IMG/VR virus record: IMGVR_UViG_3300046010_003885
Span: 1-39,951 of that record
Length of the DNA stretch: 39,951 nucleotides
Strand: one strand, 5' to 3'
From: a virus
The notes below the pieces were generated by a model. That model saw only the letters and a list, made by a program, of their open reading frames with translations. It was not told where the DNA came from and did not search any database. Position numbers and translations under genes: made by a program. Position 1 is the stretch's first letter. Each line of letters opens with the position of its first letter. Shown in pieces: positions 6,676 to 14,548 of the stretch.

Positions 6676-7661
6676 ACAGCAACCTCAGCCTTTATTGTAC
6701 CATGAGAACGATATCCCATCAACTCATAACTGTACTCATAAATCTCATCGATGGAATTATAATTATCTTTGAACACTAAGGAGGGAATTCCATACTCAGT
6801 CAGATTTCTCGATAATAATTCTTTAGCTTGAGCAACGTGATTATTATACAAATGAACATCACCAAACGAGATTACTAATTGATCAGGAAGCATATTAGTA
6901 ATATTGCCAATGATTTCTGTCAGTAAAGCATAGGATGCGATGTTGAACGGAGCGCCCAAGAATATATCACACGATCTTTGGTACAAATGACACGATAATG
7001 CATATTTAGGAACTCCTACATTATCCATAAGATGTTCATAATCTCGGTCGTAACCTAACCCATAATGAACTCCAAGATGTTTCTGTACATAAAGAATAGC
7101 ACGTTCACTAAATGGAATTTCTCTTACCCCAAATTGTACAAAAGCATGACAAGGAGCAAGAGCCATTTTTCCTTGCTGAACATTCTCTTGAGGAGACAAA
7201 GACTCATCAGGAAGATCGGCCACATTCCAAGCTGAAATAATGTGACGTCTGCTAAACGGTCTTTCTTTCAATCCCTTAATCAGATTATCGATTTGATCAA
7301 TTCCGTCCATCGACTCCTCAGGCATATTAGGAATTGGCACACCACCCCAATTCCTAAATTGCTTACCATAAATCGGCCCAAGAGAACCATCTTCAGTAGC
7401 CCACTCTTCCCATATAGTAGGCTTATCATTACCATTCAATTTCCGAAGCTCTTCATTGTTTGTATACCCATTCAAGAACCAAAGAAGCTCGTTAGATATT
7501 GCTTTGAATGAAGTAAACTTGCCAGTAAGCAATGGAAATCCATGTTGAAGATTAAATTTGATTTGCTCTCCAAATAATGACGAGGTACCTACTCCTGTCC
7601 TGTCATTAGCAGAATTACCTGTATCTAATATTTTCTGAAGAAGATCATAATATTGTTTCAT
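6672..7661 (-). CDS. thyA: Thymidylate synthase (ThyA type)
   Basis: A 329-residue enzyme that methylates dUMP to dTMP. Visible are NDRTGVGTSSLFG (N-terminal Arg for phosphate), ELLWFLNG, the long insert with LGPIYGKQFRNW, the catalytic Cys171 in LAPCHAF, CDIFLGAPFNIASYALL (folate and dUMP site) and DVHLYNNHVAQAKELL. The usual LLTTKK segment reads LLTGKF here. It is coupled by an ATGA overlap to the DHFR gene. The product feeds phage DNA synthesis together with dCMP deaminase (9258-9710). Confidence 0.95.
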   Translation of the reverse strand: MKQYYDLLQKILDTGNSANDRTGVGTSSLFGEQIKFNLQHGFPLLTGKFTSFKAISNELLWFLNGYTNNEELRKLNGNDKPTIWEEWATEDGSLGPIYGKQFRNWGGVPIPNMPEESMDGIDQIDNLIKGLKERPFSRRHIISAWNVADLPDESLSPQENVQQGKMALAPCHAFVQFGVREIPFSERAILYVQKHLGVHYGLGYDRDYEHLMDNVGVPKYALSCHLYQRSCDIFLGAPFNIASYALLTEIIGNITNMLPDQLVISFGDVHLYNNHVAQAKELLSRNLTEYGIPSLVFKDNYNSIDEIYEYSYELMGYRSHGTIKAEVAV

Positions 7662-7852
7662 CGTTTAACCTGTGCAAAATCTAAAAGTGTTTTTACTTGT
7701 TCTACTGGGATAATCAAATCACCATACTCATCTGTATTGCCTGATGCTATTGCTTTAACAATAGGTTCTAAATCTACGTACCGTACCCAATAACCATCAT
7801 CAATGGATTCTTCCATTAGATGGATACCAGTGTTTAGTTTGAATCTTCTCAC
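7658..7852 (-). CDS. Small hypothetical protein
   Basis: A 64-residue protein (MRRFKLNTGIHLMEESIDDG at the start, then a helix LEPIVKAIASG and a C-terminal VEQVKTLLDFAQVKR). No known domain. It overlaps both neighbours by four bases, upstream of thyA in the same operon. Confidence 0.55.
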   Translation of the reverse strand: MRRFKLNTGIHLMEESIDDGYWVRYVDLEPIVKAIASGNTDEYGDLIIPVEQVKTLLDFAQVKR

Positions 7853-8100
7853 ACCCCTTCTCCATAAAGTTTTTTAATTTCATCATACCGTGATAATGGC
7901 CATACAGCTTCGAACTCATCATTATCGAGCTTATCTATCTTGAACTTGAGTACTTCAGCGTAATATTTTCCTGCACGTTCATCCGGTACTTGTTCAGCAA
8001 CTTCAATTGCTAATTCTGCATTAGTAAAAACTCCAACCACGTAAGAATGTCTTTCACGGTCACCAAATCGATAAGCAGTTACAACATATACATTAGCCAT
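7849..8100 (-). CDS. Small conserved phage protein
   Basis: An 83-residue protein with an N-terminal beta hairpin (VYVVTAYRFGDRERHSYVVG) followed by a helix (TNAELAIEVAEQVPDERAGK) and another strand (YYAEVLKFKI). This strand-helix-strand pattern occurs in many small phage and bacterial proteins of unknown function. It is coupled to both neighbours by short overlaps. Confidence 0.6.
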   Translation of the reverse strand: MANVYVVTAYRFGDRERHSYVVGVFTNAELAIEVAEQVPDERAGKYYAEVLKFKIDKLDNDEFEAVWPLSRYDEIKKLYGEGV

Positions 8101-8285
8101 TAGTATTCTCCAAGTTTAAGTTCATTGCCATCAACATCGAACCAACAAGTATCACTGTAATAAGGATCTAATTCTCCCGCGATGAACAACGGTTCCCATC
8201 TTCCAGTATCATATGATAAAACTTTAACTTGTGCATCCTGAGGAAGAGTTTGTAGATACGTCATCAATTCAGCTACAGTAGTCAT
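8100..8285 (-). CDS. Small conserved phage protein
   Basis: A 61-residue acidic protein. TVAELMTYLQTLPQDAQVKV is a common phage motif, followed by DTGRWEPLF and DTCWFDVDGNELKLGEY. Function unknown. Its stop overlaps the next start and its start overlaps the previous stop, so it belongs to the 6.2-8.8 kb operon. Confidence 0.6.
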   Translation of the reverse strand: MTTVAELMTYLQTLPQDAQVKVLSYDTGRWEPLFIAGELDPYYSDTCWFDVDGNELKLGEY

Positions 8286-8524
8286 TATTTTTCTCCAAAG
8301 TGTTCAGATATAACATCTCTTGCTTGCCATACACCATGTTTAATTCCAGTATGGTATACATTGTCACAAGATAATTTTTCTTGTTCTTCCTCGATAACCC
8401 TCATACATTCTTGAATAATCAATTCAGCAAACTTTTCGACGTCCCGAGTCAAGTTAGAAGTATTCCATCCGTCATCATCAAGCAGTTTAACCTGGTAAGC
8501 AAGTTCTTTAATTTTGTCTTTCAT
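8285..8524 (-). CDS. Small conserved phage protein, helical
   Basis: A 79-residue protein beginning MKDKIKELAYQV, with FAELIIQECMRVIEEEQEKL and ending GVWQARDVISEHFGEK. This helical family with a conserved Cys and a C-terminal ISEHFG is frequent in T4-like phages and has no known role. The ATG at 8524 behind AGGAGAACTGAG is the start; a longer frame would run into the upstream gene. Confidence 0.65.
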   Translation of the reverse strand: MKDKIKELAYQVKLLDDDGWNTSNLTRDVEKFAELIIQECMRVIEEEQEKLSCDNVYHTGIKHGVWQARDVISEHFGEK

Positions 8525-8534
8525 CTCAGTTCTC

Positions 8535-8756
8535 CTAGCAATCGTTAGAACATTTACGGATTTCTTCAAGTGTATAGACTCCGCCATTGACGATAACCAT
8601 CAGGCCAATCTTGGTGTTGAATACTTTGAAATATGAATTCTTAGTGGTTTGATAAATGATTCCACTAGTAAGAACAGCACCGATGATCAATCCATAAACA
8701 GCAAATAGGATGTTGGTTTTGAAAGCAGGATTTGCTTTGGTGATTTTTGATAGCAT
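8535..8756 (-). CDS. Small membrane protein
   Basis: A 73-residue protein with one hydrophobic segment near the N-terminus (NILFAVYGLIIGAVLTSGII) after a short basic stretch, then a soluble tail with a beta pattern (KIGLMVIVNGGVYTLEEIRK) and two C-terminal Cys. Probably an inner-membrane protein. The ATG at 8756 is used, since the preceding TTG lies in the conserved promoter leader. It is the first gene behind early promoter copy 3. Confidence 0.55.
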   Translation of the reverse strand: MLSKITKANPAFKTNILFAVYGLIIGAVLTSGIIYQTTKNSYFKVFNTKIGLMVIVNGGVYTLEEIRKCSNDC

Positions 8757-8791
8757 GATATAATTCCTCGTCAAAATAATAATATAAGGCT

Positions 8792-8819
8792 ATTATCAAC
8801 GATAATAGCCAGAAGTCAA
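8792..8819 (-). promoter_or_regulatory. Early-type promoter, copy 3
   Basis: Minus strand: -35 TTGACT (8819-8814), 16-nt spacer, -10 GATAAT (8797-8792), leader AGCCTTATA, then GACGAGGAATTATATC before the ATG at 8756. The -10 box lies in a perfect 10-bp inverted repeat GGCTATTATC-aac-GATAATAGCC (8789-8811), which fits an operator or a hairpin. Confidence 0.7.
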
Positions 8820-8822
8820 CTT

Positions 8823-9101
8823 TTAAAACTTGATATTGGTCCAAAAGTGTTTTTTTATTTTCCACTTTTCAACAACTGGCTTACCCATATCATCAATACC
8901 AGTGCAAATGTAAGCTACAGTTTTCTTGATGTTAGCAAATCTAACAGAACCATCACAGATTGCAATCTCAAATTTGAATCCATTATCAATACCCCAAGTT
9001 CCTTGACCTTCAGCTTTACCTTCACTAACTCTGTATTCGAAATTAGCAAAACCATTACTGAATAATCCACCTTCTTTTACTGCATCGTTGAAATAAGCCA
9101 T
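8823..9101 (-). CDS. Small hypothetical protein
   Basis: A 92-residue soluble protein, MAYFNDAVKEGGLFSNGFAN at the start, with a beta-rich middle (GTWGIDNGFKFEIAICDGSV, FANIKKTVAYICTG). Function unknown. The ATG at 9101 follows GAGGAATTATAAA. The six residues before it come from a TTG in the shared promoter leader and are not part of the protein. It is expressed from early promoter copy 4. Confidence 0.6.
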   Translation of the reverse strand: MAYFNDAVKEGGLFSNGFANFEYRVSEGKAEGQGTWGIDNGFKFEIAICDGSVRFANIKKTVAYICTGIDDMGKPVVEKWKIKKHFWTNIKF

Positions 9102-9129
9102 TTTATAATTCCTCTTCAAGTTTAAATTT

Positions 9130-9184
9130 GTTAACCCGATTGGTTAACTTACGGCTATTATCCTTGATTATAAGAAAAGGTCAA
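9130..9184 (-). promoter_or_regulatory. Early-type promoter, copy 4, with leader hairpin
   Basis: Minus strand: -35 TTGACC (9184-9179), 16-nt spacer, -10 GATAAT (9162-9157), then a leader containing the perfect 7-bp inverted repeat GTTAACC-aatcg-GGTTAAC (9148-9130) before the GAGGAA site. The same hairpin sequence occurs in copy 7 (17294-17312). The stretch from 9185 to 9257, up to the dCMP deaminase stop, holds only an AT-rich upstream element and a weak 6-bp hairpin (9229-9244) without a T run. No gene is seen there. Confidence 0.75.
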
Positions 9185-9257
9185 CAGGCAAATGAAAATA
9201 AATTTCGACATAAATACTTTTGAGGGATAGCATAGGGATATGCTTGGACAAGGACGT

Positions 9258-9710
9258 TCACACTAATTTTACCACAATTCCAGCTTCATCAAACATTTCT
9301 TTAGATTTCAAATACGAATCGTACCAGTTTGGTCTATCCAATAACGATTTTCTGCATATAAACACTTCTTTGATTCCTACCTGTATAATGCCTTTAGCAC
9401 ACTCGTGACAGATTGGTAATCCATATACGTACAATGAAGCACCATCCAACGATATACCATTATACGTAGCATTATAAATCATGTTCTGTTCTGCATGAAC
9501 CACATACTGATATTTCGATTCACGGTTGTTCAATCTTTCTTCAGTGTCATCTATACCTCTTGGAAATCCATTATAGCCTGTAGATAGGATTTGTCGTTTG
9601 GATCCTACTGCTACTGCACCAATCTTCCTTGATGGGTCTTTCGACCAAGTAGATACTAACTCAGCCATCTCCATAAATCTTTCATTCCAACTAGGTTGTT
9701 TTATAAGCAT
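9258..9710 (-). CDS. dCMP deaminase
   Basis: A 150-residue zinc enzyme that converts dCMP to dUMP, feeding thymidylate synthase. The zinc and catalytic motif HAEQN (His zinc ligand, catalytic Glu) and LPICHECAKG (two Cys ligands) are both present, as is the N-terminal KIGAVAVGSKRQILSTGYNG strand pair. The ATG at 9710 follows AGGAG at 9 nt; a longer frame upstream overlaps the primase-like gene. With DHFR, ThyA and ribonucleotide reductase it completes a phage dTTP pathway. Confidence 0.93.
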   Translation of the reverse strand: MLIKQPSWNERFMEMAELVSTWSKDPSRKIGAVAVGSKRQILSTGYNGFPRGIDDTEERLNNRESKYQYVVHAEQNMIYNATYNGISLDGASLYVYGLPICHECAKGIIQVGIKEVFICRKSLLDRPNWYDSYLKSKEMFDEAGIVVKLV

Positions 9711-10668
9711 ACTCGATGGCTCCTGATGCTTCTCTGTGTAGTGGTCTTTTTGCATAGCAATTTGATGTGTTTCTGTCTAGTTGTCTAATAAGCTCTTCTA
9801 ATTGATGAGCAGTGAGTGGATACTTTCTTTTGATTGCATTACAAGCAATACTAGCCATAATCTTGTAAATCATCCGATATCTTCCTGTACCATCAGTACG
9901 AGCAATAGAAACGTATTCTGATATCAGTTTCTTATTAACAAATGGACAATCTTCATATGAGGTCCAAGTATAGTTCTTATCGGCCGCATCTAAAAGCATA
10001 TCCTGTCTCTGAGCAACAATCATCTTCTGTATATCAGGAGGCATTTGTTCCAATAGAGTCAAAGGTCCTCTAGGTTGCTCAAATTGGTGCTTAATCATTA
10101 ACTCAGTAGGATTAATGAATGAACCAACATTGGTGAATATAAAGTTATGAGCATCAGGATACGTTGCAGGAACGTAATACATTCTGGATAAGTCTTTAGT
10201 CTGTCCATCACCAAGATCATCAAATTCTTTATTCAAAGAGAACCAGAAGTGTTTGATTTTATCTTTGCTGACAGAATGAGTTAATGGAAATACTAATCTG
10301 AATTTTGGATAGTCTGGTTTTGAACTAGAAGTAGAATAGCAGACGTAGTAATACTCACCAAATTTGTTTTTCAATTCTTGCTCAAGATTGCCTTCAAATT
10401 GGTGGTTATCGATATCAAGAGCAGCCCAACCTGACCATTCAATTACAGCATCATTCGATCTTGTTGTATCTGGTTTGTATGTTGCTGGAGTAATTAAAGG
10501 AGAAGCCTTTACACCCTTAGGTGCTCGGAATTCTCCTTTCTTTAACTTATACCCAGGAATTCTAGCCATACTATACAACATCTTCTCAAAAGAATCCCAC
10601 GTGTCGTGCTGTAACTGCTTATGAGTCTTGTTATCATAAATCGAACTAAAAGCAGTTAGTGAGTACAT
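9691..10668 (-). CDS. Primase-polymerase-like (AEP-fold) protein
   Basis: A 325-residue protein that looks like an archaeo-eukaryotic-type primase or replication protein. The central part has WAALDIDNHQ (hxDxD metal motif) and later CYSTSSSKPDYPKFRLVFPL, the second and third motif region typical of primase-polymerase and RepA-like phage proteins. A helical C-terminal domain (MIYKIMASIACNAIKRKYPL, LEELIRQLDR) resembles the PriCT-type tail. It could prime phage DNA synthesis. The usual His of the sxH motif is not obvious, so activity is uncertain. The stop overlaps the dCMP deaminase start and the start overlaps the upstream gene by one base. Confidence 0.55.
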   Translation of the reverse strand: MYSLTAFSSIYDNKTHKQLQHDTWDSFEKMLYSMARIPGYKLKKGEFRAPKGVKASPLITPATYKPDTTRSNDAVIEWSGWAALDIDNHQFEGNLEQELKNKFGEYYYVCYSTSSSKPDYPKFRLVFPLTHSVSKDKIKHFWFSLNKEFDDLGDGQTKDLSRMYYVPATYPDAHNFIFTNVGSFINPTELMIKHQFEQPRGPLTLLEQMPPDIQKMIVAQRQDMLLDAADKNYTWTSYEDCPFVNKKLISEYVSIARTDGTGRYRMIYKIMASIACNAIKRKYPLTAHQLEELIRQLDRNTSNCYAKRPLHREASGAIEYAYKTT

Positions 10669-11093
10669 TATGAAGTATAATCCACAGTATTAATGAATAC
10701 TACTTTACTAAGCAAACCTACATTGTCTTCATGAGTAGGAGCAATCCACCCTTCTGGTTTGATTAAATTGGGAAGATCGAGTGGATTAGTAGATTCTGGT
10801 TCTAGTTGACGTTCTTTGGCCATATTAGACGCGATCACTCTATCCCAAGCCTCATACGTATCAACTCCAAGAGCATCCAATGAAGAAACACATTCGAAAC
10901 AAAGATTAATCAACGAACTTACTACTGCTTCAGCATTCTTAGCATCAGAGAACTTTTCAAACTCTCGTTCGATATTTCGTGATTTGAATCTCAAGAAGAA
11001 TGCTAGTTGATTAGGAGTAAGTTCATTCATTGTAGTATTCACATCAAACTTATCATGCATATCTTCAATATCCAAACACCAGTTTGCACTCAT
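10668..11093 (-). CDS. MazG-like nucleotide pyrophosphohydrolase
   Basis: A 141-residue all-alpha NTP pyrophosphohydrolase of the MazG/HisE-like phage family. The pattern is DIEDMHDKF at the start, a helix with FLRFKSRNIEREFEKF, NAEAVVSSLINLCFECVSSL, YEAWDRVIASNMAKE and the conserved ending LDLPNLIKPEGWIAPTHEDN. The metal-binding E/D residues lie on the helices. Such enzymes remove pyrophosphate from nucleotides and may lower ppGpp or clean the nucleotide pool. One difference from bacterial MazG is that only a single domain is present. It is the first gene behind a good sigma70-like promoter (11114-11141). Confidence 0.75.
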   Translation of the reverse strand: MSANWCLDIEDMHDKFDVNTTMNELTPNQLAFFLRFKSRNIEREFEKFSDAKNAEAVVSSLINLCFECVSSLDALGVDTYEAWDRVIASNMAKERQLEPESTNPLDLPNLIKPEGWIAPTHEDNVGLLSKVVFINTVDYTS

Positions 11094-11113
11094 TATATTC
11101 TCCCAAAAATAAT

Positions 11114-11141
11114 ATTATATCACAATTCTCTAAAATTTCAA
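11114..11141 (-). promoter_or_regulatory. Sigma70-like promoter for the MazG/primase/dCMP deaminase operon
   Basis: Minus strand: TTGAAA (11141-11136), 16-nt spacer, TATAAT (11119-11114), followed by ATTATTTTTGGGAGAATATA and the ATG at 11093. It is close to the Escherichia coli consensus but lacks the conserved leader of the other early promoters. The -35 box lies in the arm of the terminator hairpin just upstream. Confidence 0.65.
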
Positions 11142-11166
11142 CTTACCACACAAGATAAGTTGAAAT
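11135..11166 (-). terminator. Putative AT-rich terminator after the DUF6433-like gene
   Basis: Minus strand: a perfect 11-bp stem ATTTCAACTTA / TAAGTTGAAAT with a 10-nt loop, followed by TTTTAGAG. It is 26 bases past the stop of the upstream gene. The stem is AT-rich and the T run short, so termination may be partial. Confidence 0.55.
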
Positions 11167-11192
11167 CTTTACTAACCAAACATGAATCGATT

Positions 11193-11744
11193 CTAAGCGA
11201 CTAGCTTTTTTGGTCTGCCTCTTGTTTTCCCAGAGACTGGTTGGGTCAATTCTGACTTTGGGATTGGTGCTGGCATGACCTCCTTATTCTTCACAGAATT
11301 TCTATACTCAGTTTCATCAATTCCGTGTGGCCAAATAAAGAATCCAGCATCGACAACTTTGTCCAAGGTGATATTGGGAAATATACTTGGAATACTTTGG
11401 TCCTTTACTGCTATCACTAATTTTGCTTCAGCAGGATGTACTTCTTCTAATAATTGAATGAACAATTGCTCTCTTCTAAGTTTGTTTATATCGGCTCTCA
11501 GAAATCTATCAAATTTCTTAATCTCCATCCATAAGTTTGCTTTGACCATTCCTACAGGAGCAGCATCTTCTCTATAAGGAGGAGTTCCTTCAGGTAATAA
11601 CCACTTACCTTTAGGAATGAACCCATACCCAAACAACAACTTCAAAATCTCGTTAGACGAGTTATCTTTCAATAACTGAAGTGTATCTCCATCATTAAAG
11701 CGTTGAAGCATTTCTACTACAGTCTCACGTTTATTCAATTCCAT
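11193..11744 (-). CDS. DUF6433-like conserved phage protein
   Basis: A 183-residue soluble protein. KGKWLLPEGTPPY followed by RREQLFIQLLEEVHPAEAKL and VIAVKDQ is the signature of a protein family I know from marine T4-like phages as DUF6433; the function is unknown. The C-terminus ends in GRPKKLVA, an AT-hook-like motif, suggesting DNA contact. It lies in the replication cluster next to RNase H. Confidence 0.6.
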   Translation of the reverse strand: MELNKRETVVEMLQRFNDGDTLQLLKDNSSNEILKLLFGYGFIPKGKWLLPEGTPPYREDAAPVGMVKANLWMEIKKFDRFLRADINKLRREQLFIQLLEEVHPAEAKLVIAVKDQSIPSIFPNITLDKVVDAGFFIWPHGIDETEYRNSVKNKEVMPAPIPKSELTQPVSGKTRGRPKKLVA

Positions 11745-11752
11745 ATTCCTTC

Positions 11753-12661
11753 CTAAAAATTATCTATTTCATTCAAAAGCAATCTCATCTTATTCTTCAC
11801 CAAGTAACCAAAGATTGAATTCTTATTTCCTAATGGCTTATCGCCAAAAGCAGTAATAATATTATCATTGATTTCTTGAGGTATCTTATCGAATGAGATT
11901 AGCAACTCATTCCGTTGCCAATTACGTTTTTCTTCATCAGTATTACAAGCCTCAATTCCTAACTTGATAAATTGTTCTAGTCTATCCTTCTTCATTGCTT
12001 TCTGTCTAATACTATCAGCAAGACTATTATCTATACTAAGTATGTTTGGAATACCATCTCCAGAATCACCACAAGCAATATGCTCATTAATGAATTCAGG
12101 AACGCTCTTAGGTTTCTCTACATACTTTTTGAATAGAGGACTGTACTGTCTAATGTTTGCGTATCTATGTAGTTGCTTGAAATCTTTATCTGAACTAATG
12201 ATCAGAGTCTTCTTAGGAATTGGTTCGAGTCCTCCTTCAGTAAGATAATTGTCCTGAGTCCATTTACATAAGCAAGCAATAACATCATCAGCTTCTGTTC
12301 TATCAAGTACGATTACTTTATATGGGAAATGAGCTTTCAATTCATCCCTAGTCTCGTTTAATACATCAAACACAAACTTCCAGTCCAGGTTAGATGCATC
12401 CCGTTTCTTCTTTCTACCAGATTTATAATAAGCAAACTCAGCCTTTCTCCAATAATTGGTACCATCACAAGCAAGTACAATATCAGAACCATATTCTCCC
12501 TCAAACTTCTTTTTGTTGGCCAAGATACTAGAGATGACAGTATGCTTAATAATGTTACGATTCTGTTCCAGATCAGATGAAAACTCCTTTTCCATCATGA
12601 ATACTGAAGCTAATGATATTTGTGAATAGTCGATGATGATCAATTTAGATTCCTTATGCAA
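11753..12661 (-). CDS. rnh: T4-type RNase H (5'-3' exonuclease/flap nuclease)
   Basis: A 302-residue nuclease of the T4 RNase H (FEN-1/PIN-like) family that removes RNA primers and flaps from lagging-strand DNA. The acidic metal sites are visible in order: IIIDYSQIS near residue 11, VLACDG, the FAYYKSGRKK loop region, DRTEADDVIAC, LIISSDKDFKQLHRY and CGDSGDGIPN. The ending SIFGYLVKNKMRLLLNEIDNF resembles the T4 C-terminus closely. Length matches T4 RNase H (305). It sits between the upstream 365-residue gene (8-base overlap) and the DUF6433-like gene and works with the DNA ligase (15204-16487). Confidence 0.9.
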   Translation of the reverse strand: MHKESKLIIIDYSQISLASVFMMEKEFSSDLEQNRNIIKHTVISSILANKKKFEGEYGSDIVLACDGTNYWRKAEFAYYKSGRKKKRDASNLDWKFVFDVLNETRDELKAHFPYKVIVLDRTEADDVIACLCKWTQDNYLTEGGLEPIPKKTLIISSDKDFKQLHRYANIRQYSPLFKKYVEKPKSVPEFINEHIACGDSGDGIPNILSIDNSLADSIRQKAMKKDRLEQFIKLGIEACNTDEEKRNWQRNELLISFDKIPQEINDNIITAFGDKPLGNKNSIFGYLVKNKMRLLLNEIDNF

Positions 12662-13751
12662 ATACTTTTAAAATAATAACATTCTCATTAGTACGACCAG
12701 TAACAGAATGAGCTTTGGATTTCATATCTTGGAACAACTTCCCAAGTTCTCTCTTACCAAGTTTAGCATACTCTACCAACAGTTCTGGTTTTCTAATTGC
12801 TTTGGAGCAAGATGCCTCAATATCAAATCCTACTATAGAGGAACGACTGACTGAAATTTTGGATCCTTTTACAGCCTTATACATTTGTAACTTTCTTTTA
12901 ACAGTATCATACAACCATACTTCCTGACAATCAACAATCTTGACTGGTTTTTCTGATACCAACTTTAGCTCATCAAACTTGGCAAGAAACTTCAGTAATT
13001 TTACAGCTACAGCAGGAGACTTTGGTTTCTTAGTAACAGTAGGCTTCTTAACACTAACCACTTGTTGAGAACACGACATAACCAAATCTTTCAATAACTT
13101 CAAATATGATTTGATCTGAGTAGATTTCAAATGACCATATCCTTCATTCAATTGTTCACAAGTACCGTTGATAGTCTCTTGTAATTCATCAATCTGTGCT
13201 TTATACACACTAGGAACTAATTTAGCTGCTTGCCCAGTAATAGACTTAGCAGAAGTTTTGAATGAAAAGTTTTTAGGATATCCTTGCTTAATGAATATAT
13301 CAATCTCCTCATCAATATCAGCAATGAAGGTTGATAGCTCATCTTTATACTTGTCTTGATTAGAAGCCTTCTTAGGAGCAGACTTGGTTTTAGTAGATAC
13401 AACAGAATTCAAAAGCTCTTTGAATTTATTGTTCATGAAAGCAAGTTCGTTAGAATCCAAATACTGATCATTACTAATGAGTCTAGCAAGAGTACCGACT
13501 TGACGGAATGAGGATTCATCAACTTTATTTAATAGTACTTTCTGCTTGTGATCTGTGATGTAAGCCAAAGCCCAAATCTTCTTTTCGGTATTGGTAGCGT
13601 AAATGTTGTACCAGTTGAGAGCTTGAATAAGATCAAGTTTGTATGTTAGAAAACTGATAGTGGGTTCACCTACTCCTTTCACCTTAGCATTAAGTTTAGC
13701 AACTGTTTCTCTACGTTTAGTAGCTCTGTTAGTTTCTGATGCTGTAGCCAT
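12654..13751 (-). CDS. Conserved phage protein, Lys-rich, probable DNA-associated
   Basis: A 365-residue protein that I do not recognise. The N-terminus is basic (RATKRRETVAKLNAKVKG). A middle stretch is rich in Lys and Ala and may be flexible (TKTKSAPKKASNQDKYKDEL, KKPTVTKKPKSPAVAVKLLK), separating helical regions. The C-terminal domain reads KIVDCQEVWLYDTVKRKLQM and later FDIEASCSKAIRKPELLVEY, a mixed alpha/beta module. The composition suggests a nucleic acid-binding protein. It starts behind early promoter copy 5 with GAGGAT before the ATG. Confidence 0.6.
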   Translation of the reverse strand: MATASETNRATKRRETVAKLNAKVKGVGEPTISFLTYKLDLIQALNWYNIYATNTEKKIWALAYITDHKQKVLLNKVDESSFRQVGTLARLISNDQYLDSNELAFMNNKFKELLNSVVSTKTKSAPKKASNQDKYKDELSTFIADIDEEIDIFIKQGYPKNFSFKTSAKSITGQAAKLVPSVYKAQIDELQETINGTCEQLNEGYGHLKSTQIKSYLKLLKDLVMSCSQQVVSVKKPTVTKKPKSPAVAVKLLKFLAKFDELKLVSEKPVKIVDCQEVWLYDTVKRKLQMYKAVKGSKISVSRSSIVGFDIEASCSKAIRKPELLVEYAKLGKRELGKLFQDMKSKAHSVTGRTNENVIILKVFA

Positions 13752-13785
13752 AATATAAATCCTCGTTGATTAAAAATGATGTACC

Positions 13786-13814
13786 ATTGTCCCACGTCCA
13801 TGTGGGAATGTCAA
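13786..13814 (-). promoter_or_regulatory. Early-type promoter, copy 5
   Basis: Minus strand: -35 TTGACA (13814-13809), 17-nt spacer, -10 GACAAT (13791-13786). The spacer carries a dyad (TCCCACatggacGTGGGA-type) nearly shared with copy 6 at 16.5 kb. The leader here has lost the AGCCGTAAG element, but the GAGGATTTATATTATG start context is kept. Confidence 0.65.
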
Positions 13815-13822
13815 CAATTATT

Positions 13823-14215
13823 TTAATCGCATGATCCACAATCACTAGATGAAGATGAATCAGAACTACAAGCACAATCACAAGAACTTGCAGATGATGA
13901 GCTGCTAATAATATCATTAGTACTGTATGGGTTGGTTACGACAGTTGAAACTATATTAGCATTAGTAACTACGATAGAATGGTCGACTAGACTTTCAGTA
14001 ACTGGAAACGTAGTTATCGATTTTTTAAAATTCTCACTAAAAGCAATTTTAAGATTACGATTATCTATTTCGAGTCTTTTGAGTTGCATATCTAAATTTG
14101 ATATTTTATCTTCTAACTCATTATTCTTACGTTTTAGATTGTCGTACTTAACATGCAGATTAGCAAGATTATTTCCCAACTCTTGTATCTTTTTTTCGTT
14201 AGTAAACCAGACCAT
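13823..14215 (-). CDS. Coiled-coil protein with Ser/Cys-rich tail
   Basis: A 130-residue protein. Residues about 5-60 form a coiled coil (KIQELGNNLANLHVKYDNLK and onward, with a clear heptad pattern). A Thr/Val linker follows, and the last about 28 residues are almost only Ser, Cys, Asp and Ala (SSSSSASSCDCACSSDSSSS, then DCGSCD). There are six Cys in the tail, none elsewhere. The tail could bind metal or be a modification target. Function unknown; nothing similar in the window. Confidence 0.55.
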   Translation of the reverse strand: MVWFTNEKKIQELGNNLANLHVKYDNLKRKNNELEDKISNLDMQLKRLEIDNRNLKIAFSENFKKSITTFPVTESLVDHSIVVTNANIVSTVVTNPYSTNDIISSSSSASSCDCACSSDSSSSSDCGSCD

Positions 14216-14219
14216 TTTG

Positions 14220-14297
14220 TTATCCTTTAAATGTATAGAATGTTAACCAAATTCCAGTAGCAATAGTTGCACCAGTTACCATGTATAATAAGATCAT
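14220..14297 (-). CDS. Small membrane peptide
   Basis: A 25-residue peptide, MILLYMVTGATIATGIWLTF then YTFKG, forming one hydrophobic helix with a Lys near the end. GGAG lies 8 nt before the ATG, and its start overlaps the next gene's stop by four bases, which supports translation. Confidence 0.45.
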   Translation of the reverse strand: MILLYMVTGATIATGIWLTFYTFKG

Positions 14298-14548
14298 TGT
14301 GGTTCTCCATTAATAGAAATTACATTGGCAAAATTGAATGAACGCCATTGTTGAATCTCAGTATCGACTACAGCAATAGCATCAGTCGAAACTTCTCGTT
14401 TACCCTCTTTAGGTTCAGTAGATTCTCTTGCAGGAAATTTAGAAGGATCCAAAGTTCCTATCAATGTTCGTTCAGTACCGTCCTTCTTAGTGAATACGAT
14501 TGTAACGTCAGACACTTTAAGTTGGTTCAGTAAGTCTTCTCTAGTCAT
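14294..14548 (-). CDS. SH3-like small phage protein
   Basis: An 84-residue protein: MTREDLLNQLKVSDVTIVFT, then KKDGTERTLIGTLDPSKFP and the ending DTEIQQWRSFNFANVISING. The K-K-D-G-T-x-R core and W-R-S-F-N-xx-x-V ending match a small beta-barrel phage family found in many T4-like viruses, with no proven function. The ATG at 14548 follows TGGAGACTGATA. Confidence 0.65.
   Translation of the reverse strand: MTREDLLNQLKVSDVTIVFTKKDGTERTLIGTLDPSKFPARESTEPKEGKREVSTDAIAVVDTEIQQWRSFNFANVISINGEPQ

Noticed and set aside
9102-9119. Conserved peptide MKRNYKM at the N-terminus of several proteins (9.1, 16.5 and 17.6 kb)
   Set aside because: It is the shared promoter leader (TTGAAGAGGAATTATAAAATG) read through from a TTG. 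The ribosome site lies inside it, so the true start is the last Met.
9209-9216. Late promoter-like CATAAATA on the plus strand
   Set aside because: No plus-strand gene follows, and the box is within the AT-rich upstream element of early promoter copy 4.
9229-9244. Terminator after dCMP deaminase
   Set aside because: The 6-bp hairpin AGCATA/TATGCT has no T run after it.
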